Position numbers and translations under genes: made by a program. From IMG/VR virus record IMGVR_UViG_3300033153_002115, positions 1-64,000 of that record: a stretch of DNA of 64,000 bases, one strand, 5' to 3'. The notes beneath the pieces are model-generated. The model worked only from the letters and a program-made list of their open reading frames with translations. It ran no database searches and was not told where the DNA came from. How positions within the stretch are numbered: the stretch's first letter is position 1; each line of letters begins with the position of its first letter. Origin of the DNA: a virus. Of the stretch, positions 38,594 through 49,900 are shown piece by piece.

Positions 38594-41500
38594 ATGCCAC
38601 TATACGAAGATGGGGAAAAGATCAACTATAATAAAGATGATTATAACCCAGTAACTCAAAGAAATGAGCCTTTAAAGGCAGATCTACTTGCTGCTAAAGA
38701 AAAGGCCGCTACCAAAGTACCAGATTGGGTAGATAAAGGTACTATTGTTACAAGTGACTTAGACCCTAAGAAGAATGCTATTACATTAAGTGGTTATGGT
38801 AATCGAGGTATCGGTCCTGGTGATTTAGACGAGGACTATGATATGTATGGTGCCTTTGGTTCTTGGGATGAGATAAAAGCTAATAGAATAGCATTACAAT
38901 CAGATTGGGCGAAAGGAAGTCGTGCTGTTTTCGGCGGTTTAATGAAAGGTATAGGTACTGCGTTTAAAGACGTAGGGTTTATGTTAGATTGGAGAAGCTA
39001 TGCCAAGGTTGGTGGTCTTATGAACATGGAAGAGACTGGAGCCATTAATGATATACTTAATAATGTCGGGGATTGGATACATGAATCTGTAGATGAATAT
39101 GCTCCTATATACGAAAAGAACGATACTAAGTCTATTGTAGGACAACTTATGAAATGGGGTACTGTTAGTAGTATACTAGATAGTGCTGTTGGTTTTGCTT
39201 TACCTGGAGGTGTCGCATCTAAAGCCGGTACTTATGCTATGAAAGGTGTAGCTCTTAGTGGTAAACTTTTAAAATGGACTAATCGTCTAACAAATTTATC
39301 CAGAAGTGACGCTGTTGCTTTACGTTTGATGAGAGCAGAGAAAGCTTTTATAAATTTACAGAAAGCAGCCCCAAAAGCATCAAATATAATAAACACTGTA
39401 GGTCCTATGACTATGCAAGGTATAGGAGAAGGTATGTGGGAAGCTACTGATTCTTATAAAGAACATCTTGAATCAGTATCTGATTTAGTTTTAACAGGAG
39501 AGTTAAGTTTACAAGACGCAACTAATCAAGCTAATGATATAGCTGAAAACGTATTGCAACTAAACATGGCTAAAAGTTTCTTAAATCTACATATATTTAA
39601 TAGTGTAGCTAGGAAATTTGGTAAAGGTCTTATAAGAAGTAAACCTACATTTGGAAAGAAGTTACAAAGTATGGTAAAGGAGATGCCTTTAGAAGCAATA
39701 GAAGAAGGCGGCCAAGAGATTTTCAAGAAAGAATCAGAATTTAGAGCTATGCGTGAGTACGAAAAAACTCATAAAAATAGTCCTGTATTAGAAGAGTTAC
39801 GAAAGAAAGGTAAGTATTCTGGTAATTTACCAAATGACTTCTTTGAAAGAATGGCTAATCTAACTAGCACAAATCAAGTTTTATTAGCAGGTATTATAGG
39901 TGCTGTATCTGGGCCTATTCAACACGCACTTATGAGAGGTGTCGGCAGTAAAAAAAGATTTAAAGACCAAGTAGATGCGTATGAAAAGCAACAAGCTTTT
40001 ATTAAAAAGCGTCAAGGGGTTTTGGACGACAGTGATGAGTTTAAAAAGTTTATTGAGCAGGTAAATAAAGATAATAAAAAAACAGGAGGAGCCACATTTA
40101 AAAAGGTAAAAGCAGAACAAGATCTAGCTAAGACTGTAGATAAAACAGCTCTAACAAATAAACTGATAGAGTTGGCTGATAATATGGATAACGACGATTT
40201 ACGTGAGTTAGTGAAAAAGCAAGCTTATACAGCTCTTATACAAGAACACGTAGCTGCTGGTACTTATGAATATCTGGAAAAAGAAGCGGCTAAGTACTCT
40301 GGAACTAATCACCATATGAGTGAACTTGCAGGATATATGAAGCGCCTTAAACCTGTAATCAATAAGTCTAGGGGGTATTTAAATGAAGGTAATATATTTA
40401 ATACAGCCATGGGTATAGAGTTAAGTAAAGACTTAAAGAAAGCATATACCGGGATGTTAGAGGAAATACAGACAGATAAACTAGATAAGACTACAGAAAC
40501 TCTTGAAGAGCATGACCATCAAATACAACTTATAAATACTATTAAAAAGATAGATGAAAATATACAGACGGAACAGGAATACTTAAAGTCTATTACTTCT
40601 ATGAAGCATCAACATCTATTATCAAGAGAGTTGATATATGATAATGAAAAGAAAAAAGCACTAGAGAGTCTTGTTAATGTAAAGACAAAGTCACAACTAA
40701 ATAGAATAATAAGAGCATATCCAGAACTACGTGGGACTAAAGAATATACAAATCAAGTTAGAAATATAGAATCAGGTAAAGTTACAAAAGCACCTAAAAA
40801 GAAAATAACTGCAGCTACTAAGTCAGTAGAGCAACATGAGAAAGAAACTACACAAACTGTAGAAGAAAACATACCTGGAACAAAAGAGGGTTTAACTCAA
40901 CACGATGAAAACCAAGGACGAGTTATTAACGAAGAAGGTAAAAAGGTCAATAAAGCAGGAGTTCCTATATTAGCTATAGAAAATATAGAAGCTCATGTGA
41001 CAGGAGCTGTTACAGATGTGTCAGATAAGATATCACCAGAAGAGGTAAATGATATTACAAAGATAGTGCATAGAAAATATGAAAGAGAAGCAGACACTTT
41101 TACAAGTCCAGAAGAACAGGTGACTTTTGTAGAAAACCTTGTGAATGATATAGTGCAAGGTTACGTAGAAGGAGAACGTACTGATATACAAGAAGAACAA
41201 GAAGAAGTAAATCAAGAGGTACAAAGACTTGAAAGACGTACTGAGTTATTTGGATCTACAGATACAACACAAAAACTTCCGGAAGAGTTGTTTGAAGAAC
41301 ATATAGCACATTTACAAGAAGTAAAAGTATTTAATGATGAAGTAGATAAGTTAAAGAAAAAAACTACGCTTACTGAAGAAGAAGATGCCTTTTTAATGCA
41401 GGTACCAGAAAATGCAGACGCTACTAGTAAAGAGTTAATCGCTGAAGTGAGAGCAATAGCTGAAGCAATAGGTCATGAAAAACCTGATGGGTTTGTGAAC

Positions 41501-43939
41501 TTTAAAGATTACGTGGAGTACCTTAAAGCTATTCTTGGGGAAGATTTTGTAAATGATAATTTCATAGAAGCTAAATTAGTGTACCGTACATTAACTGATC
41601 ATAAGGGAGAACTTCCAGGTGTATACAATGATGTATCTGATAATGTAACAGATTATGGCCTTCCTGAAGATATGCCTACACCAGAAAAGAATGCTGTAGT
41701 ATTTGGCTCGAAAAGTCCTGCAGGAACTACTTTTGAGGATGTAGTTGTTGAGATGTATAAAGCAGAAAAAACAGCAAAGAAATCCTACAATCGGGATCCT
41801 TCTGAATCTATAGCACATAAGTCTGAGAGTTCTCATATAGAAATAGATGCAGAAACTAAAGAAGCCTTCTTAGAAGAAGATACTAAAGCTGTAAAAGACT
41901 TAGCTGTATTTCTTAATCCTTATAAATATAACAGTAGGGAAGAAATAGCTTTTGAAATAGATCGTGATTATAATTTAGGAGCTCAAGCTTCTTATATATT
42001 TAATGAAGATGGTAGTATAAAAGAAGATGGACCGGAATTTCAAGAATACGTTAGAGAAAATGGTTTTCCTGGGGATACTATTCCTGAAGATTTTGTTCCT
42101 ATAAAGATAATAGGACCCGCAGGAGAAGATTTTAAGTGGGTGCATAAACCTGAATGGGCTGAAACATTAGCTGGGCAAGATACACAAGCTCAACGCGAAA
42201 AGATAAGAGCTAAACGTTTATCTATATTAAGTCAGATAAAGAAAAGTGAAAAGGGTCAGGCTGTAGGAAACTTAGAAGGTAAAATAATGTATTGGGATGA
42301 TAAGAACAGTACTTATAGGGGATTCGTAATGAATGAGGTAAAGAGTCCAATACCTACTTCAGAAGCTATCCGTGATAATATAAATATAGGTATTAAAAAG
42401 TCTGGTGGTTTAATAAACAGTAAAGTGAAAGAAAGTCAGATTATGAACTTAAACTATATTAAAAACTTACCAACAGGTGTATCCTATGTATTATTACCTA
42501 TAACTAAAGTTGATGGGGTTATGCAATACCATGCGGAACCTTTACGTACTACAAAGTTAAATGAAAAGTTAGGACGTACAGCACATGCTTTAATACAAGC
42601 TTATTTAACGCAAGATAAAAAAGGTGAATTAGCAAAAGAGTATAAAAATAAACGTAACTTAGATATAACAACACCAACAGGTCTAGAGAAAGCTCTGGAA
42701 ACCTTTATGTATGTGTATAAACCTAAAACAGATATAGAAGCTCACTCTCGTTATGCCAGAAATAAGCATGGTGGTATAGGTTTATTATCTATAAATAAAG
42801 AAACAGGAGTTATATCCTTTGGTATTCAAGGACGTGAGTTAGTGGCTCCGGTAAGTGAAGAGGTTAGTGATGTTAGCGATAAAAATATAACCGGTTCACT
42901 TAAACTATTAGACGGATATTTTAAAACAGGTAAATTTATGTTTAACATAGATAAAACCAGAATGAACGGTAATAAAGCTTTTTATCATATAACTGTAGGT
43001 GAAGAAGGTAAAGTATCTACAACTACTGTTCTTTATAATGATTTAGTTAAAGATAATACAGAAACAACTGTAGTGGGGCAACGTTTAGCAGATGGATCCT
43101 ATACTTATACTCTTCAAAACATTGTTACGTTTTCTGTAAAAGATTCTAAAGAAGAGAGTTCGCGAATTTTAGAAGACGAAAATCCTATAGCAGCAGAGTG
43201 GGATGCTATTGAAAAGAAAGAAATAACTATAAAATACACTAATGGAAAGCCAGTACTAGATGGAACAGCTTTCAATGTATTCCAAAGAAAGATACATGAG
43301 AATATAGATAAAGACAGTGACTCTATATTGCAAATACTAAAAAGTGAAGGTATGATGGTATCTAAAAATGAGGTACCTGTACTTAAATCTTATATTGCTA
43401 TGCTTCGTAAGAATAAAATAGAACCTATGCGATTTGATGAGTTTGCTACTAATCGTGAAACTATAGAAAAAACTAGAAGTAAGAAACACAGTGAAGCATA
43501 TAAAGAAAATTTAAAAAAAGCACAAGCAAAGTCGAAAGAAGATATAGAAAAAAGAAGTGTACAAAAAGTATTGACTGGTTTAGGAATAACAGATATAACT
43601 ACAGAAATGACTGAGGATGAGATTGCAGAGACTACTGGTAGTGCAAAAGAAGCTAAAGTTATTAAAGAATTGATAGATGCAAAAGATACTGTAGGTTTAA
43701 ATAACAACATACCGCATATGCGTTTTTATAAAGAACGTAATCCTATAGCAGAAACAGCGTGGTATAAAGAATTATCTGAAGACGACAAGGAAGACGCATC
43801 TGAATTATATAAGTTAAATGAGAATACTAGCAATAAAATAGCTACTTTAGCAAAAGAAGGTTTAATAGAAGAGCAAGCAACAAACGCTTACTCTGAAGGT
43901 TTTACCACTATACAGGAACTACAGAAAAAATGTGAATAA
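38594..43939 (+). CDS. Giant virion cargo protein (1781 aa)
   Basis: This very long product has amphipathic or hydrophobic helices in the first 400 residues (for example near 185-215 and 410-425), long charged helices around 480-920 and a mixed C-terminal half. Giant proteins of this sort directly before the virion RNA polymerase are the injected cargo of crAss-like phages. No catalytic signature was found. It ends in TAA, 2 nt before the polymerase start. Confidence 0.6.
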   Translation: MPLYEDGEKINYNKDDYNPVTQRNEPLKADLLAAKEKAATKVPDWVDKGTIVTSDLDPKKNAITLSGYGNRGIGPGDLDEDYDMYGAFGSWDEIKANRIALQSDWAKGSRAVFGGLMKGIGTAFKDVGFMLDWRSYAKVGGLMNMEETGAINDILNNVGDWIHESVDEYAPIYEKNDTKSIVGQLMKWGTVSSILDSAVGFALPGGVASKAGTYAMKGVALSGKLLKWTNRLTNLSRSDAVALRLMRAEKAFINLQKAAPKASNIINTVGPMTMQGIGEGMWEATDSYKEHLESVSDLVLTGELSLQDATNQANDIAENVLQLNMAKSFLNLHIFNSVARKFGKGLIRSKPTFGKKLQSMVKEMPLEAIEEGGQEIFKKESEFRAMREYEKTHKNSPVLEELRKKGKYSGNLPNDFFERMANLTSTNQVLLAGIIGAVSGPIQHALMRGVGSKKRFKDQVDAYEKQQAFIKKRQGVLDDSDEFKKFIEQVNKDNKKTGGATFKKVKAEQDLAKTVDKTALTNKLIELADNMDNDDLRELVKKQAYTALIQEHVAAGTYEYLEKEAAKYSGTNHHMSELAGYMKRLKPVINKSRGYLNEGNIFNTAMGIELSKDLKKAYTGMLEEIQTDKLDKTTETLEEHDHQIQLINTIKKIDENIQTEQEYLKSITSMKHQHLLSRELIYDNEKKKALESLVNVKTKSQLNRIIRAYPELRGTKEYTNQVRNIESGKVTKAPKKKITAATKSVEQHEKETTQTVEENIPGTKEGLTQHDENQGRVINEEGKKVNKAGVPILAIENIEAHVTGAVTDVSDKISPEEVNDITKIVHRKYEREADTFTSPEEQVTFVENLVNDIVQGYVEGERTDIQEEQEEVNQEVQRLERRTELFGSTDTTQKLPEELFEEHIAHLQEVKVFNDEVDKLKKKTTLTEEEDAFLMQVPENADATSKELIAEVRAIAEAIGHEKPDGFVNFKDYVEYLKAILGEDFVNDNFIEAKLVYRTLTDHKGELPGVYNDVSDNVTDYGLPEDMPTPEKNAVVFGSKSPAGTTFEDVVVEMYKAEKTAKKSYNRDPSESIAHKSESSHIEIDAETKEAFLEEDTKAVKDLAVFLNPYKYNSREEIAFEIDRDYNLGAQASYIFNEDGSIKEDGPEFQEYVRENGFPGDTIPEDFVPIKIIGPAGEDFKWVHKPEWAETLAGQDTQAQREKIRAKRLSILSQIKKSEKGQAVGNLEGKIMYWDDKNSTYRGFVMNEVKSPIPTSEAIRDNINIGIKKSGGLINSKVKESQIMNLNYIKNLPTGVSYVLLPITKVDGVMQYHAEPLRTTKLNEKLGRTAHALIQAYLTQDKKGELAKEYKNKRNLDITTPTGLEKALETFMYVYKPKTDIEAHSRYARNKHGGIGLLSINKETGVISFGIQGRELVAPVSEEVSDVSDKNITGSLKLLDGYFKTGKFMFNIDKTRMNGNKAFYHITVGEEGKVSTTTVLYNDLVKDNTETTVVGQRLADGSYTYTLQNIVTFSVKDSKEESSRILEDENPIAAEWDAIEKKEITIKYTNGKPVLDGTAFNVFQRKIHENIDKDSDSILQILKSEGMMVSKNEVPVLKSYIAMLRKNKIEPMRFDEFATNRETIEKTRSKKHSEAYKENLKKAQAKSKEDIEKRSVQKVLTGLGITDITTEMTEDEIAETTGSAKEAKVIKELIDAKDTVGLNNNIPHMRFYKERNPIAETAWYKELSEDDKEDASELYKLNENTSNKIATLAKEGLIEEQATNAYSEGFTTIQELQKKCE

Positions 43940-43941
43940 TT

Positions 43942-46900
43942 ATGGCTGCTTGTAATACAGAAGAACAATTGTTCTTAACTCAAGAATTATACAATAAGAT
44001 TGTAGAGACTCACAGTGACCTACAAATAGAGGGTTTGACATTTGCAGAGCAAAGGGAAATCGTATCCTTTATATCCAATAAAATGTATAAGGAAGCTCAG
44101 GTTCCGGATCAAAAATATACATTAGCAGATGTAAAAGTATACATCCTCAAGACTATATCTGATATTGTAGATAAAAATAGCAGTAGTATTGCTGGGTTAA
44201 CTGCTACCACAGAATCTGCGGAAGAGTTTAAAGATACAGTCAATGCCTATAAAAAAGTTAATAACACACTAGGTAAAGTGACAGACACTAAAAACCTGGA
44301 GAAACTTATAGGGATAAGCAGAGTCTACTTATCTAATATACAAGGTATAACTGTTGTAGATGAAGGAGTACCTTTCATAGAAACTGCAGAAATAGATATA
44401 TCTAAAGTATATTCTAACTACGGAGAAGTAGACGCAGAACGTACTACATTTAATGATAACTTCTCACTTCAGTTAGATTCTAAAGAGAAAATAGGCGGAA
44501 AACTTAGGTCATTTCTTACTTTCGTAAAGAGGAAAAGGTTTAGAAGAAGTGGTAAAGCTATAGATGTGACAACATTCTTTGGTACTGAAGAGTATGTACC
44601 TTATCAAGAAGTATACAACGAGTTACATAGACTTTTAGAAGGCGTATATCCTACAGAGACGAAGTTAATCGCAAGGCTTAAGGAGCAATATGAAGAAGCC
44701 AAAGCAACCAAAAACAATAGTCTTGCCTGGCTAGGCGATATGATTACCGGACTTGAAGCTGCAGATCAAACAACTAAACGTATGTTTGTTCGTGATATGG
44801 CTAAACACAAAGCTACAATGGAGTATGTGTATTTCGAAGGTTACACAAACTATGAAGGTGATTATAAAACAAGACTTACTATAGCTAACGATAATTCAAG
44901 TACCGCCGGTAATAGGTTATTACGCTCATGGCAAACAGCACATATGAAATCTAGTGTAGTAGATGGTGGTGGGTTTTATGATATACAAAAAATCGTACCT
45001 CATATTAACAAGTTAGACGCACTTAAAAATAAAAGTACGTTTAGACCTACTGAAGCAAAGATTGCGATATCAAATGCACTGGAAGATGTAGGTATACTAA
45101 TTCCAGAAACATTTTTAGACGCTATAATAGAAGGTAAGATTACACTATACGGAGGTAATAGAGAAATATACGACACAGGATATGATATCACTGGAGCCAT
45201 TGTGCGTGACTTAAAAACTATATCAGGAGAACAAGTACAAGTTGGAGATGATATAAAAACTAAAGCTGACAATAAATGGATAAGTAGTTCATTCCTTAAA
45301 TCTCTAGCTACTAATGCGGCTAAATTCAACAAAAATGAGTTTGGTAATGTATTTAGGGTAGCAGATAAATTAGTGTATACATACACAGCTAATCACCATT
45401 TATATAATAAAGTAAGGGACTTAAAAGAAAATAAAAATTTACTGGATAGTTTAGGTAACACTTCTTTCTCTGAATACTCTTTATATAGAGATTTGTTAAT
45501 AAAAGAAGAAAGTCCGTTTAAAGACTGGTTTGATATGACATATGTGTCATTAGCTACTATATTAAAGAAAACACAAAACGGCTATAGACGTTCTGATGGT
45601 TATACAACATTACCAGACGTAGATCTAGAAATTACTAAAATTGCACATGCATTCAGAAACTCTCATAAGTTTACAGAAACTTTTGGACAAGATGGAACCG
45701 GTAATAGTATAGACATAAAAGTAAGTAAAGGTACTAATATTCTACCTACTATATCAGATAAAACAAGAGTAGTTACTCTTAATGGTTATACATTTCATAT
45801 AACCAATTATGATAGTTCTATACAAGAGAAAAACGATGCTCCAGATACAGCAATAGAAGATAAAGAAAACCCGTTTTTTATATCTGCAGCCGGTATTAAT
45901 TTGTATTATAATACAGTGGTTATGGCTGAGATTAGTAGGATAGCTGAATCTTCTAATCAAGAGTTTTTAGATAAACTAGATCTTAAAACAGAAGGTAAAG
46001 GGACTAGTTACAAAGGAGACTTATTTTATCTTACACCGTATCTTAATACCATGGCATTTAACGCTGCAGGTGCTGTAGTAAGCCCAGATACAGAAGGAGC
46101 AAAACTACTTATCGATATGATAGTTGATGGAGATAATATAGCCCTTTATCAAGAACATATCAAAGCAGCCGTACGTAAAGATCTTGAAACTAAAGCGCAA
46201 GATAGATATGATGAATGGGCCTCTTATGGTTTAATAAAGGGGGATCATTTGAAGCATATGAACGACGTAAGCTCTTATGAATCCGGTTTAGATGGAGGAG
46301 ATGGTTCTCCTATATTTGCTATGGAAGCTGCTATGTCTATCACTTTTAGTGAAGAGATGAATAATGCTAATGCGTTCCAGTTAATACTGGGAGATCCAGC
46401 ACAATACTTCAAAAAAGATGTAAAAGGTACATACGGTAATATAACCAAACGTTTAGCTTCAGTGGTGGCTCCTGGAGACGAAGCAGATTATTCAGACGAA
46501 CCTACTTATTTACAAGTATTCATGAATGATATGGTTACTCCTTCTAAAGCTATTGATAGTATAATGCAAACACTAGATGGTGTAAAGTATAATACTTATT
46601 TATCCTGGGTAGATAAAGTAAATACATGGGAAAAAGAAAACCCCGCAGTAGAAGAGTACCCAGAAGATATAGAAAATCTTTTAGATAAAATAAACAACCT
46701 TAAATCTCTTGCTTATACTGAAATTGAGAGTACAGATGCACAGGAATACTTAACCTGGAAGACGCATTTAAAAGAGATGCTACGTTATGGAGAATTAACA
46801 GACGAAGAGCATAAAGAGATATATGATATAATAGATTCAGGAGAAGAACTTAAAGGGGATAAGTTAGACAAAGTATTAGGGCCACGAAAACCTGTATATG

Positions 46901-49900
46901 CAAATACTGAGCTACAAGAAGTAGCTGGTGGTAGATATTTTTATAGAAATACTTATATCAAATCTTCTACATTTCCTTTATTACCTCAGTTAGTTAAAAA
47001 ACTACAAATAGAGAAGTTGGCTGATGCTATGGAAAAGCTAGAGGCTGATGAGAGTAAAATAGCTAAACGTCCTATGAGTGTACGTGCCGCATATAAGACT
47101 GCGGCTAAAGTAGGTTTTCCTGAAAATGGTGCTGAGGTATTTAATTCCGATGGTACAGTTAAAGATGATTTAGACTTACGTTCAAGTGCTAGAGAACTGC
47201 AATCAAGTGGCTTACGTATACAACAAGCAGTACCATATAAAAAGACAAAAAGAAATATAAAGAAAGGCTCACAGGAAGCAAAACTTTTATTTGCTAATAT
47301 GTTAGCTAAACAATTCAAGTTTGAAGGTAAATCTATATCAGGTTTAGAATTACAAGAACTGTATACTGCTACTTATCATGAACTATACAAGTTAGGTTTT
47401 GAGCAGTTAAAAAAGGTATTACTTACAGACCCTACAGTTGAAGGGCCAAAAGCCGCGTTAGATTATAGTAAATTATCGGAACTGCTGCTTAGCGAATTAG
47501 ATGCCAGAAAAGAAGAATCCAAACCGTTACGGGATGGTCTTCAGGTAAATGAAAAAATAGGTAAGTTTGATATGCCTCTATGGCAAAGTGAGTACGCTGA
47601 TAAATATATGGCACTACTTAATTCTGTTATACAGAATAACGTATTACAACAGAAAGTGAGAGGAGATAGTTATGTGTTAGGTTCTGAAGAAGGGTTTATT
47701 GCCTGGGAAGAGGGAGGAAAAGAGAAAACTAAGAAAATAAAAGGTATTATCTATGCAGAAGGGTATGATGAAACAGTAGGTTTATTACCGCAAAGAACGG
47801 ATCCTAATACCGGAGAAGTACTTCCAGCTCAGATACTACTTCCTATGAAGTATGAAGATGACAAGGGTAATCTTATAGAGCCTTCTAAATTAGTAGATCC
47901 TGAAACAAACAGACTGGATCTAAGTAAACTACCTGCAGAACTTAGGGAGACATTTACATTTCGTATTCCTACACAACTACAGCAATCTATGGCTTATGCC
48001 GAAGTTGTAGGCTTTTTACCAACAGCAGTAGGTAATTTAGTTATAGCTCCTAAAGACTTTGTAGTTCAAATGGGTTCTGACTTTGATGTAGATAAACTAT
48101 ATGGGTACATGTTTAGCACTAAGTATGTAGATGGTAAATTAGAAAAAGTACCTTATGCTTCTTATGAAAAATATATTAAAGAGTTAATTAAATATGAGGC
48201 TTTAATAACTGAAACGAAAGATCGAAAAGAATTAAAAGAACATAAAAAACAGCTTAAAGGTTTAACTAAAGACTTTAAATCAGGATTACAAAACAGGATA
48301 CTAGATATCCATAAAACAGTAATGCTTGATCCACAAACACAAAAGCAAATACTTAAACCATTAGAAGCAGATTCACGCGGTTTTAGTAAAACAGCAGAGT
48401 TTGTCGATAACGTAAATTCTAGTAGACAGGAAGGGATAGACTCTGTTATATCTCATCGTTATAATAAAAAGAAACTAAAGGAAGGTAATGCCGGTAATGA
48501 TGCTATTGCTATATTCTCTTCTGATAGTATATTTAATGCTTTAGCTCAAGGGAAAGAACTAGTAGTAGGTGAGAAAGTACCAGGAGAACCTTGGAAAAAC
48601 ATTACTGTGGAATTCGGAAATAAGTACAGTATATCCAAAGGAGAAATAGGGTTAGATTATAGTTTAAAAAAGGGTAGTGAGAAAACTCCTGCAGATATGA
48701 TATCTGCTACACAAACACTTGCTGTGGATAACGCTGTATTAGAAAGTATGGCTAAGATTAACATGACTACAGAAACATCCGGAGTATATAGTTTACTTCA
48801 TATGTTAGGGTTTGAAGATGATATTACAGCTAATTTTATGTCTCAACCTATACTATTTGACTATGTGCAGATGCTTAGAAATAGTAGAGGTATGTTTGCT
48901 AAGTTTGATCCAAACTCTGAAGATAAAATATTATCAGCTTTAATTAATAAGTACGATACTAAAAGACAATATAAAAGTAAGGAACATGCAAAGTTAGCTG
49001 ATTTTAAAAGTCAGGATGCTGAAGTACATTTACAGGATATGATCCAAAGAAGAGAAGCTTATGGGGATAATTATGGGCTTGTACAACTTGCTATACTAGA
49101 GAAATATAGGGCATTAGAAGAAGACGCTTTAAAGTTAACTTCTCTTAAACGCTTATCTAACATAGACTCTAAAGGACTGAATAAAAATATTTATGTAACT
49201 AAAGAACAATTAACAACAGCTAATAAACTGGAAAAACACCCTGTAAAAAACGCTGACAAATTACTAGGTAAATACACAGGTACACACGGACGTCAACTAG
49301 CTGCACCTACAACATTAGCTGGATTTGATGTTATCTATGGGGTTAAATTTTCAGTGGATACTTTTGGAGAAGAGTTTATTGAAACATCAAATGACTTCGA
49401 ATTCGGTAGTATAGTAAAAACAGTAGAACGGACTTTAGGCCGTGATTTATCCGATGCAGACTTATATGAATTACGTAATAACATAGTACATTATACTCAT
49501 TCTATGTTAAAAGGTAAGGATACTGCACGATTACGTGACTTATTAATGCATAATATAGATGAAGGAAGTCTTTATGCTAACTTACTTAAACTGCAAAATA
49601 CTAAGTTCGGTAGACTTAATCCTTTAATGAAAAGTATATCTATAGATAAGCAAGAAGGAGAACCTTTAATAGTCAATTATGAACGTGTATCTGGTGATAA
49701 ATCTAATGATACAGAAGTATACATGGGATTGGTTGATATGCTTAAACATAATGTAGCTTTAGAAAATGGAGTAATACCTTCTCAAGTAGCACAACAACTG
49801 ATATATTATTCTTTATTAAAAGGAGGAAGAAAAGGAACTTCTTTTAAAAAGTTTATACCTGTGGATGTATTAAAAGAGATACTAGATCCAAACGCAGCAA